The notes: generated by a model from the letters alone, not told the origin. A stretch of 64,000 nt of DNA from Pseudaquabacterium terrae (GCF_013266755.1 NZ_JABRWJ010000003.1:124001-188000), one strand, 5' to 3'. Counted from the first letter of the stretch, positions 1-9,101 are shown. Numbers and translations are program-made.

Positions 1-2130
1 TCTGCCAACTTGTACCTCCCGCCGACCGACGACCTGAACGTCCTGCTCGCGCTGACGCTGCAGGACATCAACGAGCTGATCGCCGCGTTCGGCAGCATGC
101 AGGCGATGACCTTCACCCACAGCCCGCACCAGAACATGTTCGAGTTCGAGCGGGCACGCGCCCAGTCGCTGTACAGCTTCTCGATCGAGCTGGCCGAGGT
201 GCCCGAGCCGCCGTTGCCGGCGCTGCTGGCACTGGCGCTGGCAGCCGCCGCGTTCGCGACGCGACGCGCCGCGTCGGCACCGCTGATGCTGAGCCTGGCG
301 CTCGCCGCGGGCGCGGCACAGGCGGCCTACGAAGGCCCGACGGTCGCGCCGCGCCTGTTCTTCACCGACCTGCCCTCCGGCCCCGGTCGCGGCGGCCAGG
401 ACGACCTGGGCGCCTTCGTGACGATCTACGGCGAAGGCTTCGGCAGCACACGCGGCGGCTCGCGCGTGACGATCGGCGGCGCCGAAGTCGCGCGCTACGT
501 GCTCTGGGGCGAGGACAACGCCGTCGCGCGCGGGCTGGACATGATCGTCGTCCAGCCCGGCCCGGCCGCGCAGTCCGGCGACATCGTCGTCACCGTCAAC
601 GGCCTGCGCAGCAACCCGCTGCCGTTCACTTTGCGTGATGGGAGCATCTACTTCGTCAACCCGGCTGCAGCCAACGCGAACGACGCCAACCCCGGCAGCT
701 TCGCGCAGCCGTGGCGCTCGATCTACCGGCCGCGCGCGCTGATGCAGCCGGGCGACATCGTCTACCTGCAGGGCGGCACGCAAACGACGCTCGATCCGGG
801 CAATCCGTCGTGGGATGCGATCCTGATCCTCGACGCCGACAGCGCGGCCAGCGGCACCGCCGAGCGCCCGATCGCCTACATCGGCTACCCCGGGCAGCGG
901 CCGCTCTTCAACAACCCGGCGGCGCGCCGCGGCATCCTGCTGATGACCGCCGAGCCTGCGCGCGACCACTACGTGCTCGCCAATCTGGCGTTCACGCAGG
1001 TGCAGAGCGCGCTGCCCATCACGGGCACCGGGCACCGCATCGTCGGCAACCACTTCCACGACGGCGGCTTCAGCGACAGCGGCACGATCGGCGTCAACGG
1101 CCCCAGCAGCGCGATCCGCATCCTGGGCAACCTGCTCGATCGCAACGGCCAGGCGGGCGAGAAGCTGCATCACGGCATCTACCTCGGCGGCTTCGGGCAC
1201 AACCGCGACATCGAGCTGGGCTGGAACCAGATCCGCGACCAGCGCGGCGGGCGCGCGGTGCAGCTCTTCGGCCACCTCGACGGCGACCGCATCGACGACA
1301 TCCGCATCCACGACAACCGCATCACCGGCGCCGAGCTGAACAACGTGCTGCTCGGCGGCAGCGATGCGTCGACCGAGGTGCTCGGCACGGTGCAGCTGGT
1401 GAACAACGTGATCGCCGGCGCCGGTGAAGCGGGGCTGCGCATCGACGACCCCGACGGCCGGGTCACGATCGAGCACAACACCTTCGCGGGCAACGGCATC
1501 CGCGGCATCGACGGCGCGGTGCAGCTCCACCTGCGGCGCGCCGGCGCCGGACGCATCACGCTGCGCAACAACATCCTGGCCGCCGCCGCGGGCCAGGGCG
1601 GCGTGCTGCTCGAGGCCGGCACCGGTGCCGGCGCCTTTGCCGCCGCGCGCCCCAACCTGCACGCCGGCGTGGCCGGATGTCCGGCCTGGGAGCCGGGCTG
1701 TGCGCTCGCCGATCCGCAGTTCGTCGATGCCACTGCGGGCGACTACCGGCTGCGTGCCGCGAGCCCCGCGCGCGATGCCGGCGCGGCGGGCGGTTCGGTA
1801 CGCGACCATGCCGGCCTCGTGCGCGGCGCGGCGCCGGACCTCGGCGCCCACGAGCACACGGTGTTCGATGCGGCGGCGTTCGCGCTGCTCGCCGATTGCC
1901 TGTTCGGATGGGCCGAGCGGCAGTACCCGGGCCTGCTGGCGCCGGCGGGCGCGCCATCGCTCACCCACGACCCCTACCGCTACCGCCACTATCCGGCGCA
2001 GCGGGTCTACGTCGGCGCCTCGGCGGCCGACGGCCAGGTGCTGCTGCTGGCGCCGTCGACCGGCGGCGCGATCAGCAGCGTCGGCGCGCTGTCGGGCTGG
2101 CTGGCGACGGCGGGGTGCGTGGGGCGCTGA
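1..2130 (+). CDS. Surface beta-helix protein with an internal PEP-CTERM-like segment (5' partial)
   Basis: The frame is open at the left edge, so the true start is outside the window. Counting from base 1, residues 67-70 read VPEP, followed by a hydrophobic stretch and Arg-Arg: a PEP-CTERM sorting tail, which normally ends a protein. Here the frame continues without a stop into a second signal-peptide-like stretch that begins at an ATG (base 286, MLSLALAAGAAQA). Then come an IPT/TIG-like segment (about 115-210) and a long right-handed parallel beta-helix with repeated N-N-V/I turns (about 215-620). The last 80 residues (FGWAERQYPGLL...YVGAS...LLAPS) match a C-terminal module common in Burkholderiales surface proteins. 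Either two genes are fused or a stop was lost; the second half could be translated alone from base 286. The substrate is unknown. Confidence 0.7.
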   Translation, partial: SANLYLPPTDDLNVLLALTLQDINELIAAFGSMQAMTFTHSPHQNMFEFERARAQSLYSFSIELAEVPEPPLPALLALALAAAAFATRRAASAPLMLSLALAAGAAQAAYEGPTVAPRLFFTDLPSGPGRGGQDDLGAFVTIYGEGFGSTRGGSRVTIGGAEVARYVLWGEDNAVARGLDMIVVQPGPAAQSGDIVVTVNGLRSNPLPFTLRDGSIYFVNPAAANANDANPGSFAQPWRSIYRPRALMQPGDIVYLQGGTQTTLDPGNPSWDAILILDADSAASGTAERPIAYIGYPGQRPLFNNPAARRGILLMTAEPARDHYVLANLAFTQVQSALPITGTGHRIVGNHFHDGGFSDSGTIGVNGPSSAIRILGNLLDRNGQAGEKLHHGIYLGGFGHNRDIELGWNQIRDQRGGRAVQLFGHLDGDRIDDIRIHDNRITGAELNNVLLGGSDASTEVLGTVQLVNNVIAGAGEAGLRIDDPDGRVTIEHNTFAGNGIRGIDGAVQLHLRRAGAGRITLRNNILAAAAGQGGVLLEAGTGAGAFAAARPNLHAGVAGCPAWEPGCALADPQFVDATAGDYRLRAASPARDAGAAGGSVRDHAGLVRGAAPDLGAHEHTVFDAAAFALLADCLFGWAERQYPGLLAPAGAPSLTHDPYRYRHYPAQRVYVGASAADGQVLLLAPSTGGAISSVGALSGWLATAGCVGR

Positions 2131-2714
2131 CGCGGGATGTGATCGGTGCCTCGGAGCCCACGGCCGGCAAACTCCTTCGCATTGCGGACGGCTCGCAACG
2201 ACATTGGTTGCCAGCCTGCGGTCCCTGCGCGAACATCGCCCGCGCTGCATGCGCAGCGAGGAGGATTCCAATCGCAGCGTATGACAACCAGAGCTTGTGG
2301 GCGCGCGATGTCGTAGTCGCCGCGGTGGCCAAGTTGCAGCGTGTGTTGCCTTCCCATTGACGGTTCCCGGCGTCACGCGCGTGGTCGAGCGCGATCACAT
2401 AACGTTGACGCGCCTGCGCGAGTCGCCTCGCATCTGAAAGATGATGCCGAGGTTTCCCTGCAATCCCCCGAGCCAGCACCGCAAGTTGTGCGCCTGCGCA
2501 AGGCCTAAGGCGGCATGGACGGCGGCTCGACCGGCGTCGACGACCGCTACTCCTGGCCGCCCGCTGCGGCGCGCGCACGCCGAGCGCCGCCTCGTGCGGC
2601 TGGGCGGCGGGTCGCGACGATCCGGCAGTGCCTGCAGGCACGGCTGGTCGACGAGATGCACCTGGCGATCGCGCTGCTGGGGCGGCGCCAACGATGCCAG
2701 CGTAGGATGGTTCG
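2131..2714. other. Gene-poor stretch containing a decayed TPR fragment
   Basis: No intact gene is supported here. The only coding signal is a short broken TPR remnant on the minus strand, listed separately. The remainder shows no tRNA, hairpin terminator or clear promoter that I can recognise. Confidence 0.5.
2327..2515 (-). pseudogene. Frameshifted TPR remnant of a second NTPase-TPR regulator
   Basis: One minus-strand frame reads ALGLAQAHNLRCWLGGLQGN followed by LGIIFQMRGD. After a shift near base 2420 another frame continues with RLAQARQRYVIALDHARDAG and NRQWEGNTRCNL. Together these give two consecutive TPR helices of the kind seen near the C-terminus of the intact neighbour (compare its EVGDRRWAANACCNLGLLH). 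No start, Walker motif or effector domain survives. It is most simply the decayed tail of a related signalling ATPase. Confidence 0.55.
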
Positions 2715-5471
2715 GTGACTGACCCAGTCTCCCTTGTGCTGACCGACATCGTCGACAGCACCCAGCTCAATGTCCGCCTCGGCGACGAGAGGATGGCGCC
2801 GCTGTGGTCACAACACGATGCGCAGGCCCGCCAGCTGATTCGTCTTCATGGTGGACAGGAGGTCGGGCGGAGCGACGGCTTTCTGATCCTCTTCCGTCGC
2901 GCGGTCGATGCTGTCGAGTTCGCACTAGCGTATCACCGGTCGTTGCGTGGCATTTCCGATGCGATGAAGGCCCGTGTCGGAATCCACACCGGGCAAGTGA
3001 CGCTTCGCGAGAACAGTCCGGAGGATCGGCATCAAGGCGCGACACCTTTCGAGATCGATGGTGTCGCGCTTCCCGTGGCGGCCAGGTTCATGGCAGCAGC
3101 GCGTTCGGGTCAGACGCTCGTGTCGGCGGCGGTCATCGAGAACCTCGTTGGGTCGACCGCTCACCGATGCCTGAGTCATGGTCATTGGTCCTTCAAAGGA
3201 CTGGACGATCCGCTCGAGGTCATTGAGGTCGGCGACGACCTGGCGCCGTTCCTGCCGCCCGCCGATTCGGCGAAGGCATATCGCGTGATCCGGGATTCCG
3301 TTGGCTGGTGCACGGTAGCCTCCATTCCGCACCGGCTCCCGGCGGAGCAGGACCGTTTCATCGGCCGGCAAGAATGGTTGCGGCACCTGCGGGAGCTGCT
3401 GGATGAAACGCGGCTTGTGACCGTGTTCGGCGCAGGGGGTGTCGGAAAGACCCGGTTGGTCCAACGCTTTGCCCAGGAGTGCCTCGGCGGGTTTCCTGGC
3501 GGGGCATGGTTCTGCGACCTGTCTTCGGCGACCACCGCCGAAGGGGTGACGCACGCTGTCGCGCAAGGACTCGATGTGCCGTTGAGTGGCGGTGATCCGA
3601 TCGAACAGATTGCGCAAGTGATCGAGAGCCGAGGGTCGTGCCTGGTGCTTCTCGACAACTTCGAACAGGTGGCGCGACATGCTCTGGCCACTGTCGCGGT
3701 TTGGCTCCAGCGTTCGTCCGAGGCGAGATTCATCATCACCAGTCGTGAAGTGCTGGGGCTCGGGGGAGAGGCCATCCTGGCGCTGGGTCCGATGGAAGTG
3801 GAGGAGGCGATGGAATTGTTCATGCGCCGCATGGACCAGTTCGGCGGTACGTCCGCCGCCTCGCCGCAAGATCAGCCGGTCCGCGATCTTGTCCAACTGC
3901 TCGATCACCTACCGTTGGCGATCGAGTTGGCGGCAGCACGGGCGCGGGTGATGTCGGTAGGCGACTTGCTCAAAGGCATGGGAAACCGCTTCAAGCTGCT
4001 TGCACGGCGCACCGGGCCGGTCGATCGGCAGTCGACGTTGCGCGCGACGATGGACTGGTCCTGGGCGCTGCTGTCCGAAGCAGAACAACTGGCTGCGAGC
4101 CAGGTTTCGGCATTCGAAGGCGGCTTCACACTCTGTGCGACCGAGCGCGTGGTCGACCTGAGTAGCCTGGGCGACGCTGCCTGGGTCGGCGACGTGCTGC
4201 AGGGTCTGGTCGAAAAGGCCATCGTGCGCCGCATGGAAGGTGATCGATTCGACATGCTTCGCACGGTGCACGACTACATGGCGGGCAAGCTGGCCGGGCT
4301 GCCACTGGTGCGTGAGACGACGCTGCGGCGCCATTGGGAGTACTTCGCGACATTCGACGAGAACGAGGTCGGCAACGGCCGCTGTCGCGATCTCGACAAC
4401 ATCGTCGCGGCGGCGCGCCGAGCCGCCGAGGGCGGGGATCCCGATGCGGCGACGCAGAACCTCGTCGTCGCCGCGGCCGTGCTGCAGCGTGTGGGGCCGA
4501 TCGCGGCGGTGCTTCAACTGGTCGAGCGGGTCCGGCACTGTGCGGGACTGTCGCCGTCGGCCGAGGCCGCGATTTCGCGTGTCACTGGCAACGCGATGTA
4601 CTCGCTGGGTGACCGCGGCGGTGCGATGGCTGAGTATGAGCGCGGGTTGCAGCGGGCGCGCGCTGCGGCGGATAACGCGCTCGTCGTCCGGCTGTCGTGC
4701 GCGATCTTCGAGCCATCGTTGCGCGCGGGCGACCTGCCAGGCGCGCGCGATCACCTCGATCGCGCGGCTTCGGCCGCCGAGCGGTGCCAGGACCCCAGCC
4801 TGAAGTTCATCGTGCTCAACGCCGAAGGCAGCCTCGCCCTCGCCGAAGGGAGGCTCGACGACGCGAGTCGTCACTACCTGAAGGCCCTGGACATCGCCAG
4901 TCACCTGGGGCATCGCCGGCGTGAAGGTGGTGTGCTGGGAAACCTCGGCAATGTGATGTTCGCGATGCAGCACCATGACGAGGCGGCCGACTTCTACCGC
5001 CGGGCGATCGCGATCGGCGAGGAGGTCGGCGACCGGCGCTGGGCTGCCAATGCTTGTTGCAACCTCGGGCTTCTGCACTCGGAAGTCGGGGATCATGCGC
5101 TGGCGATCGCGCAATTGCAGGCTGCCGTCCTGACGGCGCGAGAGGTCGGGGACTCGTCGCTGGAGGCAACGGCGCTGTGCAACCTCGGTCTGGCGCAACT
5201 CGCGACGGCCTCCTCCGCGGAAGCGGAGGTCAACTTCGACGCCGCTGCATCCATCGCGGTGCGACTCGAACACTGGTCCCTGGCCTTGCAGAGCTTCCAA
5301 GGGTTGTGCGACGCGAGGCTGCAGCGCGATGTGCTGCGCGGCGCTGCCGACGCCCTGGCGAAGGCCATCAACATCGCCGAACGCATCCAGTCCGTATCGG
5401 ACCTGCAATCGCTGACCGCCCGACGCGAGAAGCTCGAGTCGGAGTTGGCGGCGCGGGGCGATAGGCCGTAG
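2715..5471 (+). CDS. Adenylate/guanylate cyclase-like NTPase with TPR repeats
   Basis: The first 175 residues form a class III nucleotide cyclase domain, with both metal-binding Asp positions visible (LTDIVDST and GRSDGFLILF). A STAND/NB-ARC-type NTPase follows, with Walker A FGAGGVGKTRL near residue 240 and a LVLLDNFEQV Walker B. Residues 600-900 hold TPR repeats (NLGNVMF, CNLGLLH, CNLGLAQ). This layout matches the large cyclase-ATPase-TPR family of predicted signal transducers; the ligand is unknown. A GTG start is used, because the cyclase fold begins immediately and there is no better upstream codon. It stands alone, convergent with the small secreted-protein gene only 6 bp away, and beside a decayed relative. 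Confidence 0.8.
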   Translation: MTDPVSLVLTDIVDSTQLNVRLGDERMAPLWSQHDAQARQLIRLHGGQEVGRSDGFLILFRRAVDAVEFALAYHRSLRGISDAMKARVGIHTGQVTLRENSPEDRHQGATPFEIDGVALPVAARFMAAARSGQTLVSAAVIENLVGSTAHRCLSHGHWSFKGLDDPLEVIEVGDDLAPFLPPADSAKAYRVIRDSVGWCTVASIPHRLPAEQDRFIGRQEWLRHLRELLDETRLVTVFGAGGVGKTRLVQRFAQECLGGFPGGAWFCDLSSATTAEGVTHAVAQGLDVPLSGGDPIEQIAQVIESRGSCLVLLDNFEQVARHALATVAVWLQRSSEARFIITSREVLGLGGEAILALGPMEVEEAMELFMRRMDQFGGTSAASPQDQPVRDLVQLLDHLPLAIELAAARARVMSVGDLLKGMGNRFKLLARRTGPVDRQSTLRATMDWSWALLSEAEQLAASQVSAFEGGFTLCATERVVDLSSLGDAAWVGDVLQGLVEKAIVRRMEGDRFDMLRTVHDYMAGKLAGLPLVRETTLRRHWEYFATFDENEVGNGRCRDLDNIVAAARRAAEGGDPDAATQNLVVAAAVLQRVGPIAAVLQLVERVRHCAGLSPSAEAAISRVTGNAMYSLGDRGGAMAEYERGLQRARAAADNALVVRLSCAIFEPSLRAGDLPGARDHLDRAASAAERCQDPSLKFIVLNAEGSLALAEGRLDDASRHYLKALDIASHLGHRRREGGVLGNLGNVMFAMQHHDEAADFYRRAIAIGEEVGDRRWAANACCNLGLLHSEVGDHALAIAQLQAAVLTAREVGDSSLEATALCNLGLAQLATASSAEAEVNFDAAASIAVRLEHWSLALQSFQGLCDARLQRDVLRGAADALAKAINIAERIQSVSDLQSLTARREKLESELAARGDRP

Positions 5472-5477
5472 CGCTTG

Positions 5478-6029
5478 TCAGTTCTCCGCATTGACGATGA
5501 CAGGATCCTTCGGAATGCAATGTTCGCCTGTGACATTGTTGAACACGACCGGAGCGTGGTCGTGATCGCCCGAATTGGATGAGGCAGCGGCAGCGCGCCA
5601 AGTGAACTTCCTGCCGTTGGCCAACCACTTCCGGTCCTTGAAGTGTTCCTTGGGAGGTGGAGACGTCGTGGGATTCTTGATCGTGATGCCGTCGGGGTTG
5701 ACGAAGCGATATTTGTTCGGCCCGTCGATCGTCCATTCGATGGTCGGATAGAACGTGTGGCCGCCGTTGGTTTCCTTGGTGACGATGCAGAGCACACAAT
5801 ACTCGAAACGGGCGACGCACTTTCCTTCCTCGACCGACATCTTCACGTTCTGTTTGCACTTTGCCGCGTTGTTCCGATCGCACACTTCGGTCCTCGTGGA
5901 CGTGATTCGCGGGCCCAATCGAGCCTGCACCGTGGCGGTGCAAGCGTTCTGGCACCCGCGCGGGAGCTCCTGGCTGTGGGCGCAGGCCGCGAATGCGGTG
6001 AATACGACAAGCCAGATTGCGTGCTTCAT
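5478..6029 (-). CDS. Small Cys-rich exported protein of unknown function
   Basis: This 183-residue product begins with a Sec signal peptide (MKHAIWLVVFTAFAACAHSQ, cleavage likely after AHS). The start is fixed by a strong GGAGGA ribosome site just upstream; a longer in-frame version would bury the signal peptide. The mature part has several paired cysteines (CQNAC, CDRNNAAKC, CVARFEYCVLC) that suggest a disulfide-stabilised periplasmic or secreted domain. I do not recognise the family. It is convergent with the cyclase-NTPase gene and has no obvious operon partner. The Cys next to the signal peptide is preceded by FAA, not a good lipobox, so a lipoprotein is less likely. Confidence 0.6.
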   Translation of the reverse strand: MKHAIWLVVFTAFAACAHSQELPRGCQNACTATVQARLGPRITSTRTEVCDRNNAAKCKQNVKMSVEEGKCVARFEYCVLCIVTKETNGGHTFYPTIEWTIDGPNKYRFVNPDGITIKNPTTSPPPKEHFKDRKWLANGRKFTWRAAAASSNSGDHDHAPVVFNNVTGEHCIPKDPVIVNAEN

Positions 6030-6286
6030 TTCTTCCTCCGCGGGGTCAAAGTGTCGGCGGATGATCGGCGAAAGTGCAGGTCTGTGCAATCCGGTGTCCC
6101 GTGGCCCCCGCCGCGCCCTCGGTCGGCGCACTGCAGAACGGCGGTAGTCCAGCCGCTACAGCACCGCCTCGGCCCACCGGTGGACAAGACTTGGGCAAGA
6201 CAAGACTTGGGCCTTGCGGACCCGGGACCATCTGGCTGGACTCCACCGGCCAACGAGTGCCCGCTCAGCGGTCGTAACGAGGGGGA

Positions 6287-7060
6287 CGGCTGCCCACGAT
6301 CCTGCGACGTCGGCAGTTGCCGCTGTTCATTCAATCTGAAATGGCCGAGTGCGGGCTCGCTTCGCTCGCGATGGTCGCCGCCTATCACGGACACAAGGTC
6401 GATCTCAATGCCATGCGGCAGCGGTTTGCACTGTCGCTCAAAGGCGCCACGCAAGCTGTCATTGCAGCAGGCTTCACCGCACTTCTCTGGCGTAGCGCTC
6501 GAGGTATTCCCCGCAGCGGACTTCGCGGCGCAGACGATGCGAATAGGCGCACGTCTGTCGGACCTTTGGAGCCGAGCGACCGGATGGCGCCGCGCCTTGG
6601 CGCAAACAGTGCTCTTGTCGGTGTTGCTGCAGCTGTTCGCGCTCGCTGCACCCTCGTATTTGCAACTCGTCGTCGACGAGGCAGTGAGCAGCTTCGACTC
6701 GCACATCCTGCTGGTGCTCGCGGGTGGCTTCGCAGCGATGTACGTGCTCCAGACCTGCACCCAAGCCATTCGGTCGTGGGTGATACTGCAAATCGGGCAG
6801 GCGATGAGCATGCAGATGGGGGGGAACGTTCTCCACCATCTGCTGCGGCTGCCGACAAGCTTCTTCGAGAAGCGCATCGTCGGCGACATTCTCTCGCGCA
6901 TGGCCTCAACGCGGCCGATCCAGGAGATCCCGACGGAGTCCGTCGTGACCGCGGTGATCGACGGTGTGATGGCCATTGCGATCGCCGCCCTCCTCTTCGC
7001 ATACAGCGCGATGATCGGGTGGCTGGTGCTCGGGCCGGTGCTGCTGTACTTCGGCATTCC
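6287..7060 (+). pseudogene. Broken C39-peptidase ABC exporter (type I secretion/bacteriocin class)
   Basis: The first frame reads FIQSEMAECGLASLAMVAAY, the catalytic-Cys motif of the C39 leader-peptidase domain, and continues to LSLKGAT. Near base 6450 the reading jumps frame to RKLSLQQASPHFSGVALEVF, the end of the same domain. The part with the catalytic His and Asp is therefore deleted as well as shifted. The second frame carries the membrane domain (LQLVVDEAV, SWVILQIGQAMSMQMGGNVL, FFEKRIVGDILSRM) and then degenerates. The whole ATP-binding domain is missing, and the remnant ends right at the 3' boundary of the type III locus. Confidence 0.75.
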
Positions 7061-7107
7061 GGTCAGGGAACGTCTGTGCGAACTGGAATTGCCGTATCGG
7101 CTGATCC

Positions 7108-7770
7108 CTACGCGAAGTGAGTCGGCAGTCGAGACAGCGCCGGCGGCAGCGGTCGCGTGAGCGCGCCGGGCAGCGCTTGCAGGAAGCGCGCGCAAGCCTC
7201 GAAGGACGGCGCGCCCTGGCCCCAAGCCGTCGCCAGTGCGCGCAAGGCTTCGCGCGTCTGGCGCGTCAATGCGCCCGGCAGCGGATCGTCCGCATCGGCC
7301 AGCAGCTTCTCGCAGTACAGCGCCCTCGCCTCGGCGCTGGCGCCGACCAGATCCATCAGCGCCCGCGCCGCCAGGTGGAACTGCGCCGACGACAGCGCGC
7401 GCACCGGGTCGGCCTGCGCATGCCAGGCGCACAGGTACTCCAGCGGCCCCAGGCAGCGCACGCGGCCGAAGGCGCTTTGCGCCGGCGTCGGCGCGCTGTC
7501 GCCCCAGGCGCTGCGGCGGCCGCTGGGCAGGCGGCCGGTGCGCAGTGCGTGCACCAGCGCGCGGGCGATCGCGGCGCAGGCCGCGTGGTCGCCGTGCTGG
7601 CCGACGGTCCACAGCACGCGCAGGAAGGCCGGGTACAGCTCGTCGCCCAGGCCTTCGCAGACGGCGGCGAGCAGCGCGACACGGTCCTCGTCGTCGCGCA
7701 GGTCGGTGCAGCCGTCGACCAGCGCTTGCGCCGCCGGGGCCCAGCGCGGTTCGCTCAGCAGCGCGGTCAT
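7108..7770 (-). CDS. Unknown protein at the 3' end of the type III secretion locus
   Basis: The product is a 220-residue soluble, helical, Ala/Leu-rich protein with no signal peptide, membrane segment or motif I can name. The ATG chosen lies 13 bp after the stop of the 77-residue gene; an upstream in-frame start would overlap that gene heavily. It is the last gene of a run of three small genes following the needle-like protein, all on the same strand as the injectisome. A secretion accessory, chaperone-like or effector role is possible by position only. The broken ABC exporter begins just beyond it on the other strand. Confidence 0.55.
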   Translation of the reverse strand: MTALLSEPRWAPAAQALVDGCTDLRDDEDRVALLAAVCEGLGDELYPAFLRVLWTVGQHGDHAACAAIARALVHALRTGRLPSGRRSAWGDSAPTPAQSAFGRVRCLGPLEYLCAWHAQADPVRALSSAQFHLAARALMDLVGASAEARALYCEKLLADADDPLPGALTRQTREALRALATAWGQGAPSFEACARFLQALPGALTRPLPPALSRLPTHFA

Positions 7771-7783
7771 GGCTGCGACCCCC

Positions 7784-8017
7784 TCAGGCCCCGTCCGCCG
7801 GATCGCCGCACAAATGCGCGAGCACGCGCTCGGCATGCTGCGCGACGCTCAGGCCCCGCGAAGCGGCCCCGAGCTCGACGCCGATGCGGGTGGCGGCGCT
7901 CAAACCGTCGCCGTCGAACCACGACGACGGGTTCAGCGTCTCGGCGCTGTCGCGCAGCGCGGGTGCGGGCCGCAGGCCGGTCGAGGCCAGCGGCATCAGG
8001 TCGGCGGCGCGGATCAT
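7784..8017 (-). CDS. Small unknown protein in the type III secretion locus
   Basis: This 77-residue soluble protein overlaps the preceding gene by ATGA, showing translational coupling with it. The sequence has no signal peptide, membrane helix or cysteine pair. A short acidic and Ala-rich C-terminal helix (QHAERVLAHL) is the only clear secondary structure. It belongs to no family I recognise. Its size and setting would fit a chaperone or small accessory of the injectisome, but nothing in the sequence proves that. Confidence 0.5.
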   Translation of the reverse strand: MIRAADLMPLASTGLRPAPALRDSAETLNPSSWFDGDGLSAATRIGVELGAASRGLSVAQHAERVLAHLCGDPADGA

Positions 8018-8388
8018 GTCGGCTCGGCTCCGTCGTCGTTGGCCGCATGCAGCAAGGCAGCGCGCGCGGCCGCATCGTCATCAACCTCGTCAGCGCGGGG
8101 CCGTCGGTCATCGGCGGCGTCGTGCGTGAGCCACGGCCGCGACAGCGGCGAGTCGGCCGGGTACGCGAACACGCTGGCGGCGATCTCGTAGCCCTTGAAG
8201 ACGCGCTGGAAGCCCTCGCGCTCGCCGGCGACCGGGACTGCGGGCGGCTTCGGGTCCGCGGGCGCGGCAGCGTCGGCGGCGGGCGCCGTGTCGTCGGTAG
8301 GCGGTGGCGGCGGCGGCAGCGCCTCCCACTCCCACACGGGCACCGAGCGCAGCCACAGCGCGGTGCTGAAGTCGAAAGGCAGTGTCAT
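8014..8388 (-). CDS. Unknown Pro-rich protein in the type III secretion locus
   Basis: The 124-residue product starts MTLPFDFSTALWLRSV. A GGAG site 6 nt upstream selects this ATG over one four codons earlier. Residues 30-55 form a proline/alanine-rich linker (PPPPPPTDD...PADPKPPAVP). The second half is better ordered (FQRVFKGYEIAASVFAYP). It has no signal peptide or transmembrane segment. The stop overlaps the start of the next gene by 4 bp. I do not recognise the family; position links it to the needle-like gene upstream and the two unknown genes downstream. Confidence 0.55.
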   Translation of the reverse strand: MTLPFDFSTALWLRSVPVWEWEALPPPPPPTDDTAPAADAAAPADPKPPAVPVAGEREGFQRVFKGYEIAASVFAYPADSPLSRPWLTHDAADDRRPRADEVDDDAAARAALLHAANDDGAEPT

Positions 8389-8483
8389 GGCAGTCTCCAC
8401 AAACGATCAGCGGGACAAGAGCGTCTGCACCCTTGCCCCGCCGGACGCGCGGACCGCTCAGGCCCGCGCGAAAAGCGCCGCGA

Positions 8484-9101
8484 TTACTTGCGGGCCAGGG
8501 TGGCCAGGCCTTCGCCCAGCGTCTTCAGCACCTGGTCGGCGGCGCTCATCATGAAGCTCATGCGCTGCGACGCGGCCTGCAGGTCGGTGAAGCCGCTGGG
8601 GTTGTCCTTGGCGTCCTGGCCCTGGATGGCGTCGGACAGCTTCGACACCTCGCCGGCCTGCTCGTCGAGCGCCTTGCCCAGCGCCTTGGCCAGGGCCTCG
8701 AACCAGCTGCCGCCGCCCTTGCCCTTGCCGCCGTTCATTTCCTCGATGGCGTTCTTGATGATGCTGCCGCAGAAGTTCTCGACGAAGTTGTTGTAGTCGT
8801 TGCCGCAGCAGTCCTGCACGCGCTGGTCGCAGCCCTTGTCGGACGGCTGCAGCACCTTGTCCAGCACCTTGCCGATCAGGTCCGAGACCTCGCTGGCGAT
8901 GAACTTGGGCATGCCGGCCACCTGCGTCAGCGTCTGCACCGCGGCGCCGAGCGCCTGGCCGATGCCTTGCTGGACGAGGTTGCCCAGGGCGGTGGCGATG
9001 CCCAGCGGCGGAAAGGCGATGGAAGCGGCCGCAGTGGCTGCGGACGCCGCGGCGCCGACCAGGTTGCTGACGCCGCCGACGATGCTGTCGAAAAGTCCCA
9101 T
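8484..9101 (-). CDS. Long needle-like type III secreted protein candidate
   Basis: The 205-residue product has three parts. Residues 1-65 are Gly/Ala-rich and hydrophobic (LVGAAASAATAAASIAF, GIATALGNLVQ). A middle part carries four cysteines (CDQRVQDCCG, ENFC). The C-terminal 75 residues align with the short needle-like protein encoded upstream of sctI: WFEALAKALGKALDEQA against FFEAMARAWGQALDSQA, DNPSGFTDL against DNPSALTEL, SQRMSF against SLRMSF, ending LATLARK against LETMARKG. A GGAG site precedes the ATG. It follows the sctQ-U/FliO-like run after a 220-bp leader. It may be a filament, tip or translocator-like substrate. Confidence 0.6.
   Translation of the reverse strand: MGLFDSIVGGVSNLVGAAASAATAAASIAFPPLGIATALGNLVQQGIGQALGAAVQTLTQVAGMPKFIASEVSDLIGKVLDKVLQPSDKGCDQRVQDCCGNDYNNFVENFCGSIIKNAIEEMNGGKGKGGGSWFEALAKALGKALDEQAGEVSKLSDAIQGQDAKDNPSGFTDLQAASQRMSFMMSAADQVLKTLGEGLATLARK

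Noticed and set aside
1424-2360. Arg-rich open frames overlapping the beta-helix gene
   Set aside because: They are out-of-frame shadows with extreme Arg/Ala content and no homology-like pattern.
6184-6212. Two copies of the 13-bp direct repeat ACAAGACTTGGGC
   Set aside because: A short isolated duplication 3 bp apart, without dyad symmetry or a nearby intact gene; no function can be argued.
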